A stretch of 64,000 nucleotides of DNA, from NCBI GenBank assembly GCA_964527205.1, contig CAZGQG010000005.1, positions 19,573-83,572 on the forward strand, in the 5' to 3' direction. This document shows, piece by piece, positions 1 through 8,779 of this stretch. Numbering within the stretch: the first letter of the stretch is position 1; each line of letters starts with the position of its first letter. Made by a program: the position numbers and the translations under genes. The notes beneath the pieces were generated by a model. It ran no database searches. It saw nothing but the letters and a program-made list of their open reading frames with translations, and had not been told where the DNA came from. This DNA is from JARICQ01 sp964527205. Lineage in GTDB: Bacteria > Bacillota > Clostridia > Tissierellales > Tissierellaceae.

Positions 1-379
1 TGCCTGATCTAAAGGCAAAGCTTTGGTCTATTTTATCTTCAGAGATAAATCCATCTGTCCACACATATATGCCCTGAGAAGCATCCTCTGTTCTACCTAC
101 AACAACCTTATCTCCTTTTTTAAGATTTCTAAACTCTACTATATCTAGCTCTTCCTTTCCCAAGCTATCATCCACAACACATACAGTATCCATCCTACTT
201 TCTGTAGCTAGTATCCACTTATCATTTACTTTAAAGTATTCAGGATGCATGGATAGGGCATGGAAATTTCTAGGACTTACTCCATCTTTTTCCACCTCTA
301 CTAAAGTACAATTGGGAGCATCCACAAATTTCTTCTCCTTAAAATTAGGTGGGCTATATTCTAGTAATTTAAATTTCAT
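1..379 (-). CDS. TIGR00300-family protein, second tandem copy (3'-truncated by window edge)
   Basis: The N-terminal ~126 residues are visible (begins MKFKLLEYSPPNF) and the gene runs off the left edge. The sequence aligns throughout with the N-terminus of the upstream gene (KDGVSP/QDGVAP, KWIL, FRNLKKGD/LRNLKIGD, GRTED/GRSED, QGIYVWTDGF/EGIYVCRDGF). This is the LOR/SDH-type N-terminal domain of the TIGR00300 family, whose archaeal members act as ornithine cyclodeaminases. The ATG overlaps the end of the preceding gene by 11 bp, so translation is probably coupled. Whether this copy is a full enzyme cannot be judged from the fragment. Confidence 0.8.
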   Translation of the reverse strand, partial: MKFKLLEYSPPNFKEKKFVDAPNCTLVEVEKDGVSPRNFHALSMHPEYFKVNDKWILATESRMDTVCVVDDSLGKEELDIVEFRNLKKGDKVVVGRTEDASQGIYVWTDGFISEDKIDQSFAFRSG

Positions 380-1472
380 CACTTTTCCCTCCCTTATCTT
401 CTACCAAGGCTCTTTCACAATTTACAACAAAGTCTTGTACATTGGTTATCATTGGTATATAGGCAGCATATTCTCTTGCTTGACCTATTTTATTTGTAAC
501 ATTTTGAGTAATGTCTACAGCATACATATAAACTGGAGTTATGCTTCCATCTTCCCTAATCCTATAGCTAGATGCAATATTTGCAGCCGCTACATTGTGA
601 AGCAGGCTTGCTAGACCTATTATTAATGTTGCCTTATTTAAGTATTCTCTTTTTTTGTCTAAGACCTTCTCCATGGATCCATATACTTCTGGAAGCGGTC
701 CATCATCTCTTATGGAGCCCGCTAGAACATAGGGAATATCCATTTCTGTTAGGGTCTTCATTATTCCATCTTTTACATGGCCCTTTTCTATAAAATTCTC
801 TATAGAATCTGCAGCCCTAACCTCATTTAGGAGATCCAAATGATTATAGTGGCCACCAACCACATTTTCCTGTGTATATATGTTTTGTCCCAGGGAGGTT
901 TCTAAATATCCACCTTCTAGGTCATGGGTGGCCATAGCATTACCTGCCAACACACAATCTATATATCCTTCCCTGGCCAGCTTATTTAAGGCTCGCCTAG
1001 TATCATGGTCAAATACTACACTAGGTCCTAATATCCATACTATGTAGCCATCATTATCTCTTTCATATTTCATCAAATCAAATAAAAAATTATAGTCTTC
1101 TGAAAAAGATGTCTCCACTGTTTTTCCTGCTGAAAAATAAACAGAATCTGGAAAGCCATCTCTACAAACATATATTCCCTCAGATCCATCTTCAGACCTT
1201 CCTCGAACAACCAGGTCTCCTATCTTAAGGTTTCTCAATTCCTTGATTACTATCTTATCCTCCTTTAGGACAGCAGTACAATTCAAAGAATTATGCTCTG
1301 GTAATATCCACTTGCCCTGATGATAATAAAAAGTAGGCATGTGACTTGTTAAATAATAATAATCTGGTGCAACACCATCTTGTTCAACTTCTGAACAGGA
1401 AATCTCCCTAGCATCTTTAAATTTTTCACTAGTAAAGTCTGGACCTATAAATTCAGGTATTCTAAATTTCAT
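369..1472 (-). CDS. TIGR00300-family protein (archaeal-type ornithine cyclodeaminase-like)
   Basis: About 367 residues. The N-terminal ~110 residues form the LOR/SDH-like domain and the rest is the TIGR00300 C-terminal domain with a GNAMATHDLEGGYLETSLG segment and GGHYNHLDLLNEVR. Characterised archaeal relatives convert ornithine to proline and ammonia with NAD; the fused cyanobacterial AgrE/ArgZ enzymes use the same module. The ATG at 1472 is preferred over a TTG one codon earlier because AAAGGAGG lies six bases upstream. It is followed by a second copy that overlaps its stop. Function as ornithine cyclodeaminase is inferred from the family; a different amino-acid substrate is possible. Confidence 0.75.
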   Translation of the reverse strand: MKFRIPEFIGPDFTSEKFKDAREISCSEVEQDGVAPDYYYLTSHMPTFYYHQGKWILPEHNSLNCTAVLKEDKIVIKELRNLKIGDLVVRGRSEDGSEGIYVCRDGFPDSVYFSAGKTVETSFSEDYNFLFDLMKYERDNDGYIVWILGPSVVFDHDTRRALNKLAREGYIDCVLAGNAMATHDLEGGYLETSLGQNIYTQENVVGGHYNHLDLLNEVRAADSIENFIEKGHVKDGIMKTLTEMDIPYVLAGSIRDDGPLPEVYGSMEKVLDKKREYLNKATLIIGLASLLHNVAAANIASSYRIREDGSITPVYMYAVDITQNVTNKIGQAREYAAYIPMITNVQDFVVNCERALVEDKGGKSDEI

Positions 1473-1551
1473 CAAATTCCTCCTTTAATTATTTAAGCTT
1501 CTATATTTACTATATAACAATCTTATTTCTTTTTAAAGGATTTTAAACAAA

Positions 1552-1577
1552 GAGACTGTGATTTCAATCACAGTCTC
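1552..1577 (-). terminator. Rho-independent terminator of the M16C protease gene
   Basis: Perfect 11-bp stem (GAGACTGTGAT / ATCACAGTCTC) with a TTCA loop. On the minus strand it is followed by TTTGTTT. It lies just after the protease stop codon and before the TIGR00300 pair. Confidence 0.85.
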
Positions 1578-1589
1578 CTATAATTATTC

Positions 1590-4508
1590 CTATTTATTTA
1601 ATTTTACAAGATTTTTAAACACAGACTTGTTTGCTTCTATTTTACTTTCATTGCCTAGGACACATAGATAATCTTCCTTCATAGTATCATCTAGGATTGG
1701 TGCATAGGATTTTATAGTCTCAAGACTTGTAGCCAGGACTTGATCCCTAGTTTTTTGTATGTCTTCTTGACTAATATTTGATATATATCTGCTGGTAGCT
1801 ACTTGCCCCTTGACATGGGATGTCATAGCTGGCTCTAGACGAGCTATGCTTCCTATAATATATTGGTTAAGGTCTGATCCGGATAGTTCCAAATTCCTTA
1901 TATAATCTCCCATATTATTATATACATCCAAGCTTTCACTTAGGTTTGGATCACGGTAAGAGTGTGTAGTTAATCTTCCTGACCTGTGAATAGAGATACC
2001 TGCTCCATAGGCTCCACCTTGAGCTCTGATTCTATTGTGTAAATAATCTCCACTTAAGATAGTAGCTAAGACTATCATACTTCCATCATATTCATAACCT
2101 AGTTTTTTGAAATCATATCCCTTGGCAACATATTGAACATTGGAATTTGAAAGTATAGCTTCATTTAATTTTTCTTCCTTGAAGCTATATTCTGCAGGAC
2201 TAGTCTTTTCCTTATTAATCCTGTCTCTTATGGTATGAAGGTTTTCTCTTATAAGCTTATAATCTTCCTTGTCTCCTGTAAAGCTTACTATTAAATTATT
2301 TTCATTGAATATAGTTTCATACACTTCTTTTAAGTTTTCTATAAGTTTTTCTTTTTCCTCATCAAAATTTGCTATTAAATCTGATATAAACCAATAGTAT
2401 TCTAAACCGCCTAGTTTTTCCATATAATTACTATAGGCTGAGAAGTAGGAGCTAACCCTTCCTGCAGCAACAGCATTACCACTATTTATAATATACATTT
2501 CCATCCTTGATTTCATTTGAAGTAGTATTTCTCTTATCCTATCCCCATCATCAAGCTTGGTTTCTGTAATTATCTCTACAATTAATTCCATTAAGTTTGG
2601 AATATTATCCCCAATACCCTTGCTCATAATTCTAAATTTAGGACTGTACTTATCATCCCTATTGTCATTTGTAAAGGCAGTGGTGGAGAAATTAATTCCT
2701 CCTGTATTTACATATATATCATTTGAAAGTTTAGCATAGGATTTATCCTTAGTATCCATTTTGCCAAGAAGGGCTGAAAGCAGGTTTATATGTGCTATAT
2801 GCTCTTCTTTTATCATAGATGTATCAAAGTATAGATCCAAATAAGCTATCTTGCTAGTAAATATATCTTGGAACAATATTGTTGTATTCTCTTCCTTGCT
2901 GATCTCTTGAGGAATTATTTCTGCCTCAGGATTTACATCTGATCTAGATAGCTTAGGTATAGTAGCCTTATCTTCTTCTTTATCATCAGATAATTGCATG
3001 CTTCTCAGTTTCTCGTTTTCTTGGATTAATTTTTCTAGTTCTTCTTCACTTAAGGATCTCTTGTAGTCATCTAATTCTTCTTCTAAAGCTTTTTCCTTAT
3101 CATCACTTAATCCCTTCTTAGGCTCTATTATTACAAGAGAACTGTGAGGATTGTCTATTATGTTTTTTCTAATATATTCTTCAAAGTAATCTGTATCAAT
3201 AGCTTGTCTAAGGTCTTTTATTACACTTCCATACCTAAGGGTATCCATTGGATTTCCATCATATAACCAGCTATCCATAGCCATCATATAGAACATTATT
3301 CCCTTTGTAGGAATCTTATAGACCTCTCTTAGATTATATTCTACAATATTAATAGATGCTTCTATTAGATCCTTATCTATACCTTCTTCTACTAATTTAT
3401 TTAAAGTAGCAAATACTTTTTCTTGGAATATATCTTTCTTATCCTTGGAAGTGTTTTTTGCAACAATTCCAAAGCCAGACTGCAAGCCGTCTATATCCAT
3501 AGTAAAGATATCCTCACCTAGTCCCTCTTCAAGGAGGGCCTTCTTTAGTGGTGCAGCCTCTGATCCTATTAGGATTTGGGAAATGATGTCTTTACTTAGG
3601 GTGTTCTTTAAATCAGCCTTTTCTCCCATAACAAAGTTTAAGCTTAAATAGGTCTTATCCTCATCCTTATCATCTTTAGATATTGGATAGTAATCATTTA
3701 CATGATTGATAGAATCAAAAGCTTCCTGTTTATCGATCTTTGAATCCACTTGGATCTTATCAAAATTAGACAGATATTCTTCATTAATATGCTTAAGCTG
3801 ACTATCTAAATCCCCATCTCCATATAGGTAGATATAAGAATTGGATGGATGATACAGTGATTTATGAAAATCTAAGAAATCATCATATTTAAGCTCTGGA
3901 ATTACATCTGGATTACCTCCTGATGAATGTTGGTAAGTTGTATCTGGAAATAAAGATCTTCCTATATTTTCATCAAGTATGGTTTCTGGAGTTGAGTAGG
4001 CTCCCTTCATTTCATTGTAAACTACACCCTTATATCTTATTTTCTCTTCCTTATTGAATATCTCATGGTGCCAACCCTCCTGCATAAATATATCTTCTAA
4101 TTCATATATCTTAGGGTAAAATACAGCATCTAGGTATACATCCATAAGGTTGAAAAAGTCCTTTTCATTTCTACTTGCCACTGGATATATGGTTTTGTCA
4201 CTAAAAGTCATGGCATTGATAAAGGTCTGTAAGGATCCCTTTACCATATCCATAAAGGGTTCTTTTGTAGTGTACTTTCTTGATCCTGATAGGACACAGT
4301 GCTCTAATATATGAGGTACTCCAGTACTATCTGTAGGTGGAGTCCTAAAACCAATTGTAAACACTTTATTATTATCATCATTTTCTAATTGCATCAATCT
4401 AGCACCTGATTTTTCATGGTAAAAAACCCTTGCTAGAGATTGAATCTCATCAATCCTACTTTCTTCTAAAAGTCTAAATCCATGGTAAAGCTTGTTAATC
4501 TCAAACAT
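1590..4508 (-). CDS. M16C-family zinc metalloprotease (presequence-protease/insulinase type)
   Basis: 972 residues, the usual size for the bacterial M16C enzymes that contain all four M16 subdomains in one chain. The inverted zinc motif HxxEH is present as HILEH at residues 66-70. The central M16C-associated segment and inactive C-terminal half follow (QGGAYGAGISIHRSG, SPAEYSF). These enzymes degrade peptides in the cytosol. The start at 4508 (MFEINKLYHGF) has AGGAGG six bases upstream; an in-frame ATG at 4568 has no such site. The gene is monocistronic with its own terminator. No signal peptide is visible. Confidence 0.92.
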   Translation of the reverse strand: MFEINKLYHGFRLLEESRIDEIQSLARVFYHEKSGARLMQLENDDNNKVFTIGFRTPPTDSTGVPHILEHCVLSGSRKYTTKEPFMDMVKGSLQTFINAMTFSDKTIYPVASRNEKDFFNLMDVYLDAVFYPKIYELEDIFMQEGWHHEIFNKEEKIRYKGVVYNEMKGAYSTPETILDENIGRSLFPDTTYQHSSGGNPDVIPELKYDDFLDFHKSLYHPSNSYIYLYGDGDLDSQLKHINEEYLSNFDKIQVDSKIDKQEAFDSINHVNDYYPISKDDKDEDKTYLSLNFVMGEKADLKNTLSKDIISQILIGSEAAPLKKALLEEGLGEDIFTMDIDGLQSGFGIVAKNTSKDKKDIFQEKVFATLNKLVEEGIDKDLIEASINIVEYNLREVYKIPTKGIMFYMMAMDSWLYDGNPMDTLRYGSVIKDLRQAIDTDYFEEYIRKNIIDNPHSSLVIIEPKKGLSDDKEKALEEELDDYKRSLSEEELEKLIQENEKLRSMQLSDDKEEDKATIPKLSRSDVNPEAEIIPQEISKEENTTILFQDIFTSKIAYLDLYFDTSMIKEEHIAHINLLSALLGKMDTKDKSYAKLSNDIYVNTGGINFSTTAFTNDNRDDKYSPKFRIMSKGIGDNIPNLMELIVEIITETKLDDGDRIREILLQMKSRMEMYIINSGNAVAAGRVSSYFSAYSNYMEKLGGLEYYWFISDLIANFDEEKEKLIENLKEVYETIFNENNLIVSFTGDKEDYKLIRENLHTIRDRINKEKTSPAEYSFKEEKLNEAILSNSNVQYVAKGYDFKKLGYEYDGSMIVLATILSGDYLHNRIRAQGGAYGAGISIHRSGRLTTHSYRDPNLSESLDVYNNMGDYIRNLELSGSDLNQYIIGSIARLEPAMTSHVKGQVATSRYISNISQEDIQKTRDQVLATSLETIKSYAPILDDTMKEDYLCVLGNESKIEANKSVFKNLVKLNK

Positions 4509-4578
4509 ATTTTTCCTCCTTATAACTATAATAATATTATTATAACACAATAAATTTATTTCTAACATCTATATAGGA

Positions 4579-4607
4579 AAAGGGCTAAGAATAAATCTTA
4601 GCCCTTT
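4579..4607 (-). terminator. Terminator downstream of the RsgI/PepSY gene
   Basis: 12-bp perfect stem (AAAGGGCTAAGA / TCTTAGCCCTTT) with a 5-nt loop, immediately after the stop at 4619. The U-tract is short, being the TTT within the stem end. Confidence 0.7.
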
Positions 4608-4618
4608 CTCACTTTTAT

Positions 4619-6063
4619 CTAATCATCCATATCTTCTACTTCAAAATCAAGAATCTCTCCAGTATAGATATCTATTTCTAGTTCATATTCCTTGCCATTG
4701 TATTCTATCTCTATTTCATATTCATCATCATCTATTTCAAATTCTGTAATCTTCCCTCCCCCTACCTTGTCCATGGCTATCTTCTTTGCTGCATCTACTG
4801 ATATTTTCTTCTTACTAGGATTTGTAGGTTTTTCTTCCTTGTAGTCATCATCTTTTTCTACTTTATATTCTTTAATCTCTCCAGTGTAAATATCTATTTC
4901 CATTTCATATTCCTTGCCATTGTATTCTATCTCTACTTCATACTCATCATCATCTAGTTCGAATTCTGTAATCTTTCCTCCCCCTACCTTGTCCATGGCT
5001 ATCTTCTTTGCTGCTTCTGCTGATATCTTCTTACTAGGACTTGTAGGTTTTTCTTCCTTGTAGTCATCATCTTTTTCTACTTTATATTCTTTAATCTCTC
5101 CAGTGTAAATATCTATTTCCATTTCATATTCCTTGCCATTGTATTCTATCTCTACTTCATACTCATCATCATCTAGTTCGAATTCTGTAATCTTTCCTCC
5201 CCCTACCTTGTCCATGGCTATCTTCTTTGCTGCTTCTGCTGATATCTTCTTACTAGAACTCGTAGGTTTTTCTTCCTTGTATTCATTATCTTTTTCTACT
5301 TTATATTCTTCTTTTCTATTGCCTTCTACAATTTTAAATAAATCTTCTATTGCTATATCCTTACTTCTACTATAGTTGATAAATTCTTTTACAGTCATTT
5401 TTTCAATTTTCTCAAGGCTAATATCATTGTCTATTTCTTGTAATCTTGCAGCTGCAAGTTCTAAACCAGTTTTATTAGATTCTTTTTGACTCTTTGTTAT
5501 AGACTGATTGAGAACTGTTGCTTCTATCTTCTTATTTTCCAGTATTGCTGCAATTGCTTGATTAACCTTGTCCACATATTTGCTATCCATGGAATNNNNN
5601 NNNNNNNNNNNNNNNNNNNNNNNNNNNNNNNNNNNNNNNNNNNNNNNNNNNNNNNNNNNNNNNNNNNNNNNNNNNNNNNNNNNNNNNNNNNNNNNAGTAT
5701 TGCTGCAATTGCTTGATTAACCTTGTCCACATATTTGCTATCCATGGAATCATCTTCTACTGTTAACATGACAAAGTTATCTTCTCCACCTTTAATATAC
5801 CCAGTCAGTATCATAAGGTCTAATAAATCATTTACAGTGTTTTCAAGATCCTTGTCCCTAGCTTTAAAATCTTTTAAAAGTTCTACTGCATCCTGGTTCA
5901 TTGGGTTAATTTCCACCACTCTGTTTAATCTGCTTGTAACTAGCTCAATACTTGGATTTACATCCATCCTTAGTGAGTTTACTGGTTCTGTTGCTAGAAA
6001 TCCAATCATTATCATTGCTAATAATACAACTGGAATCCCGTAATACATTTTTTTACTTTTCAT
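4619..6063 (-). CDS. RsgI-like ectodomain protein with three PepSY-type repeats (interrupted by assembly gap)
   Basis: As printed the frame is broken by 100 N at 5596-5695. Collapsing the duplicated 55-bp flanks and the N run restores one frame of about 429 residues. Order: short N-terminus and one membrane helix (residues ~6-25), RsgI middle domain with MDVNPSIELVTSRLNRV (~33-50), a charged alpha-helical stretch, then three 73-74-residue PepSY-like repeats (AAKKIAMDKVGGGKIT...EIEYNGKEYE...IDIYTGEI). It lacks the ~50-residue cytosolic N-terminus of the neighbouring anti-sigma factor, so it probably cannot bind a sigma factor. It shares an upstream motif with the sigma operon. It is probably an extracellular sensor or competitor domain; the role is unknown. 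Confidence 0.8.
4841..5278 (-). repeat. 219-bp near-identical tandem coding repeat (PepSY repeats)
   Basis: Two nearly identical 219-bp units (4841-5059 and 5060-5278) encode successive PepSY-like repeats; a third diverged unit follows at the C-terminal end of the protein. The period is a multiple of three (73 codons). Near identity at DNA level indicates recent duplication or gene conversion, and copy number may be under-counted in a short-read assembly. Confidence 0.85.
5541..5750. other. Scaffold gap flanked by a 55-bp identical duplication (assembly artefact)
   Basis: Exactly 100 N (5596-5695) lie between two identical 55-base stretches (5541-5595 and 5696-5750). The second copy continues the frame of the downstream coding part if one copy and the N run are removed (a 155-bp excess). 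This is the signature of two contigs with overlapping k-mer ends joined by an arbitrary-length gap. Confidence 0.9.
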
Positions 6064-6104
6064 TTTAATTCCTCCCTATTTTCTTTATCTATCCTGTTAA
6101 CTAT

Positions 6105-6126
6105 CCAGCCTGCCATTTTATTGCAT
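6105..6126 (-). promoter_or_regulatory. Candidate ECF-sigma promoter element upstream of the RsgI/PepSY gene
   Basis: Minus strand reads ATGCAATAAAA-TGG-CAGGCTGG, about 40 bases before the ATG at 6063. The same two blocks occur upstream of the sigma gene at 7913-7931, there directly joined. A motif shared by exactly these two transcription units suggests recognition by the encoded sigma factor; this is inference. Confidence 0.45.
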
Positions 6127-6153
6127 GCTTTTTAAATTATTTTAAAATACTTT

Positions 6154-7296
6154 CTAATCATCAACCTCAACTTCTAAAATTTTCCCTGTTTTTCCATCAA
6201 TAGTTATTTCATATTCTACATCATCAAGTTCAATCTCTATTTCATATTCTAGATCATCCTGGTCAAAGTCAACATCTGTGATTTTTCCATTTACTCTGGA
6301 TAGGGCAATTTTTTTGGCTTGCTGAGATGAAATAATGTTTTTAGAGCCAGCTTTCTTTTCATCATCTTGGTCATCCTCTTCATCATCATCATCATCTTCT
6401 TCTATATCATCTTCATCATAATCCTCGTAATCTTTTATTTCTTCTTTTGCCCCTAGTGTATCAGGACTTGTTTCTCCTATCTCTAAAGTATTATCTTCTT
6501 TTATGTCTTCTTTATCTTCTCTTTCTTCTATCTTTTCAAAATCTGTGGAATCTAGGATTTTATCTAAGTCAAGTCCCATTCCCTGGCTTAAGTTGACTAA
6601 TTCTTCTATGCTTAAATTTACTAGGTCCTCTGTTTTAAGTTCTTGGTTTAGGATTAATAAATTTCTTATAAAGGTCATCTTGCTAACTGATATACCATAT
6701 TCCTTTGAAAAATCTTCTATAGTGGATGTTTTATCTAGTTTTTGAGATAAGACAATTGGATCAAAAGATTTTTTCTTCATATATTCATGAATTTTTTTAT
6801 CTATTACTTGTTTTTGCATCTGGGACTTTTCTTCATTTTTATTGTAGATTGAAAGCAATAAGAATTTATGATCTTTATTAAAATATCCTTTATCATAGAT
6901 TCTATCTAAGATTTCTTCTGTAACTCTATCCACTGTCATACCCTTGTAATTAAAATCTTTTATAATCCATTTACCATCTTTATTACTTGATTTTATATCT
7001 ATAACCTTATTTATTCTATTTGTTGTAATCTCTATACTAGGATTAACATCAATAAAAATATTACTATCAGGCATCCTTGTTTGATAGTTCCATCCAAAGA
7101 ATACTAATAGGAATGCTGCTGCTATTGAAGCATAGGGCATAAATTTCTTAAAAGGATCTCTCTTTCTTTGCTGCCTAGTTATTTGATCATGCTTAAGCAT
7201 CTTTGTTCTAGGGGCATTTTTTATATCATCTAACAAATCAATTGGCGCCTGGTCTATGGAATCTTTTAAGCTCTTTAAAATTTCTTTTTCCTTCAT
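6154..7296 (-). CDS. Membrane anti-sigma factor, RsgI-like ectodomain with C-terminal PepSY
   Basis: 380 residues. A ~50-residue basic cytosolic N-terminus is followed by one membrane helix (FMPYASIAAAFLLVFFGW, ~53-70), the RsgI middle domain (IDVNPSIEITTNRINKVIDI, ~82-101), a helical region, a very acidic linker (~265-315, runs of D and E) and a PepSY-like domain at the C-terminus (QQAKKIALSRVNGKI...TIDGKTGKI). The gene overlaps the sigma-factor stop by 4 bp (ATGA), the standard layout of an ECF sigma/anti-sigma pair. The N-terminus does not obviously match zinc-binding anti-sigma domains: it has no HxxxCxxC. The signal sensed is unknown. Confidence 0.82.
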   Translation of the reverse strand: MKEKEILKSLKDSIDQAPIDLLDDIKNAPRTKMLKHDQITRQQRKRDPFKKFMPYASIAAAFLLVFFGWNYQTRMPDSNIFIDVNPSIEITTNRINKVIDIKSSNKDGKWIIKDFNYKGMTVDRVTEEILDRIYDKGYFNKDHKFLLLSIYNKNEEKSQMQKQVIDKKIHEYMKKKSFDPIVLSQKLDKTSTIEDFSKEYGISVSKMTFIRNLLILNQELKTEDLVNLSIEELVNLSQGMGLDLDKILDSTDFEKIEEREDKEDIKEDNTLEIGETSPDTLGAKEEIKDYEDYDEDDIEEDDDDDEEDDQDDEKKAGSKNIISSQQAKKIALSRVNGKITDVDFDQDDLEYEIEIELDDVEYEITIDGKTGKILEVEVDD

Positions 7297-7880
7297 GCCC
7301 TGACCTCCTTCGCATCTATATAAGTTCTTAATTTTTTTAATGCTCTTCTATACTTTGATAAACATGTAGATAATTTCATCCCTAGGCCCTCTGATATTTC
7401 CCTATGCTTCATACCTGATACTGCATGTAGGATAACTATTTGTCTTTCTTCTTCATTTAAAAGTGATAGGACCCCTTCAAGGACAAGTCGATCATCAATA
7501 TCACTTATATATGAGAATCTCCTATCATCAGATAAGTCCTCTGGCTGAATTGAAATACTTCTCTTTTCTTTTTTTGTATTAGTATAAAAAAGATTCTTTG
7601 CAATAGTAAACATCCAGGCCAAAGGTTTGCCCATAGGCTTGTATAGATGTGCAGATGAAAGAATTTTTATGTATGTATCCTGTATTAAATCCAAAGATTT
7701 TTCATGATCTTTTGTAAGAGATAAGGCAAAGGCATACATGGTTCTTTCCGTAATAGCATATAAATCATCTAAGGCTTCCATGTCATCCCTTGCAATCCTT
7801 ACAAAGAGATCTTCATCTATTTCTATTTTTTTCCTATCTACAATAGGACTATCCTCATATACAAATGTAAATAATATCAT
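7293..7880 (-). CDS. ECF-type RNA polymerase sigma factor
   Basis: 195 residues with sigma-70 region 2 (ITERTMYAFALSLTKDHEKSLDLIQDTYIKIL, ~43-75, followed by PLAWMFTIAKNLF) and region 4 (LSLLNEEERQIVILHAVSGMKHREISEGLGMKLSTCLSKYRRALKKL, ~137-184). It activates transcription of its regulon, probably including this operon and the second RsgI-like gene. The start at 7880 has AAAGGAG eight bases upstream. It is followed by its anti-sigma with a 4-bp overlap. A short ~25-residue N-terminal extension precedes region 2. Confidence 0.88.
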   Translation of the reverse strand: MILFTFVYEDSPIVDRKKIEIDEDLFVRIARDDMEALDDLYAITERTMYAFALSLTKDHEKSLDLIQDTYIKILSSAHLYKPMGKPLAWMFTIAKNLFYTNTKKEKRSISIQPEDLSDDRRFSYISDIDDRLVLEGVLSLLNEEERQIVILHAVSGMKHREISEGLGMKLSTCLSKYRRALKKLRTYIDAKEVRA

Positions 7881-7912
7881 CTCTATAGCTCCTTTAATAG
7901 TATAACTCCTGA

Positions 7913-7931
7913 CCAGCCTGTTTTATTGCAT
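7913..7931 (-). promoter_or_regulatory. Candidate autoregulatory ECF-sigma promoter element
   Basis: Minus strand ATGCAATAAAA directly followed by CAGGCTGG, 33 bases before the sigma ATG. It matches the element at 6105-6126 in both blocks. The spacing between blocks differs by three bases, so which block is the -35 is unclear. Confidence 0.45.
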
Positions 7932-7983
7932 AGAATTATAATATTTTTTATTTATTTTTATTTTCATCTTTTAAAAACAAAAA

Positions 7984-8003
7984 TAGAAGACCTTAGCCTT
8001 CTA
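7984..8003 (-). terminator. Terminator downstream of the VTT-domain gene
   Basis: Stem TAGAAG/CTTCTA with an 8-nt loop. On the minus strand it is followed by TTTTTGTTTTT. It ends the radical SAM-VTT transcript. Confidence 0.7.
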
Positions 8004-8055
8004 TAATTAATCTAATATAACATATTTTATTGCCTAAATACAAACCTATTTATTT

Positions 8056-8727
8056 TTAAGTTCTAATTGTTTCTTTGTTTTTCCAGTAGATGAAAAGAGT
8101 AAATATAATATACAGGATAGCTATAAATAAGGCTATGACTAATCCCCTTCCACCTTCTCCTCCTATACTAGATCCAATAAGAGTCTTGGCTATCATCATA
8201 GGTGATTTGGCCAGTAGAGAGGCTATAATAAAGGCCTTATAGCCTGTATTAAATGATCCCAGTACCATGCTGCTTATGTCATTGGGTATGAAGCCAAGTA
8301 TTTTTACAATAAAAACAGATACCCATTCATTTTCAGCTCTTACTTTATTGATTATATTTATTTTAGGATATTTATCAATCATTTGATCTACCATGTCTTT
8401 TCCAGAAAATTTACCAATATAAAAAGCTATAGTCATAGTAATAAATAAACCTAAGAAATTTATTATTATCGCTATATACCATGGAAATACAAGGCTTGAG
8501 CTAATATATATAAGGCTAAGGGGTATGACTATTGAAATTGATTTTACTGCAAAAAATACAAGAAAAATTATTGCAGCTAAAAAATAATTAGAGGGTGTGT
8601 AGTTTAGGATTTTTTCGACTGATATGTCCTCATAATTTAAAGCAAAATAAATAAATAAGATAGCCATTACTATTAAAGGTATAAACTTTATTATTTTATT
8701 TACTTTTGACCTTTTCTTCTTTTCCAT
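8056..8727 (-). CDS. TVP38/TMEM64-family (VTT/SNARE-associated) membrane protein
   Basis: 223 residues with about six hydrophobic segments and the VTT core: YIGKFSGKDMVDQM then a loop and VFIVKILGFIPNDISSMVLGSFN. Relatives (YdjX/YdjZ, DedA superfamily) act in membrane lipid or ion homeostasis, often with undefined substrate. The ATG at 8727 is preferred, with GAGGGG five bases upstream; an ATG at 8745 is weaker. It lies 52 bp downstream of the radical SAM gene in the same direction, so co-transcription is likely. Confidence 0.85.
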   Translation of the reverse strand: MEKKKRSKVNKIIKFIPLIVMAILFIYFALNYEDISVEKILNYTPSNYFLAAIIFLVFFAVKSISIVIPLSLIYISSSLVFPWYIAIIINFLGLFITMTIAFYIGKFSGKDMVDQMIDKYPKINIINKVRAENEWVSVFIVKILGFIPNDISSMVLGSFNTGYKAFIIASLLAKSPMMIAKTLIGSSIGGEGGRGLVIALFIAILYIIFTLFIYWKNKETIRT

Positions 8728-8779
8728 AATATCCCCTCTATCCATTTACTTATCCCGCTAGAAAACTAGCAGGATAGGA

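Noticed and set aside
4841..5278. Tandem repeats as a possible CRISPR or non-coding repeat
   Set aside because: Period is 73 codons, fully coding, with no unique spacers.
5486..6063. Open frames that run through the N block on both strands
   Set aside because: They depend on N codons in an artificial gap and on the duplicated flanks.
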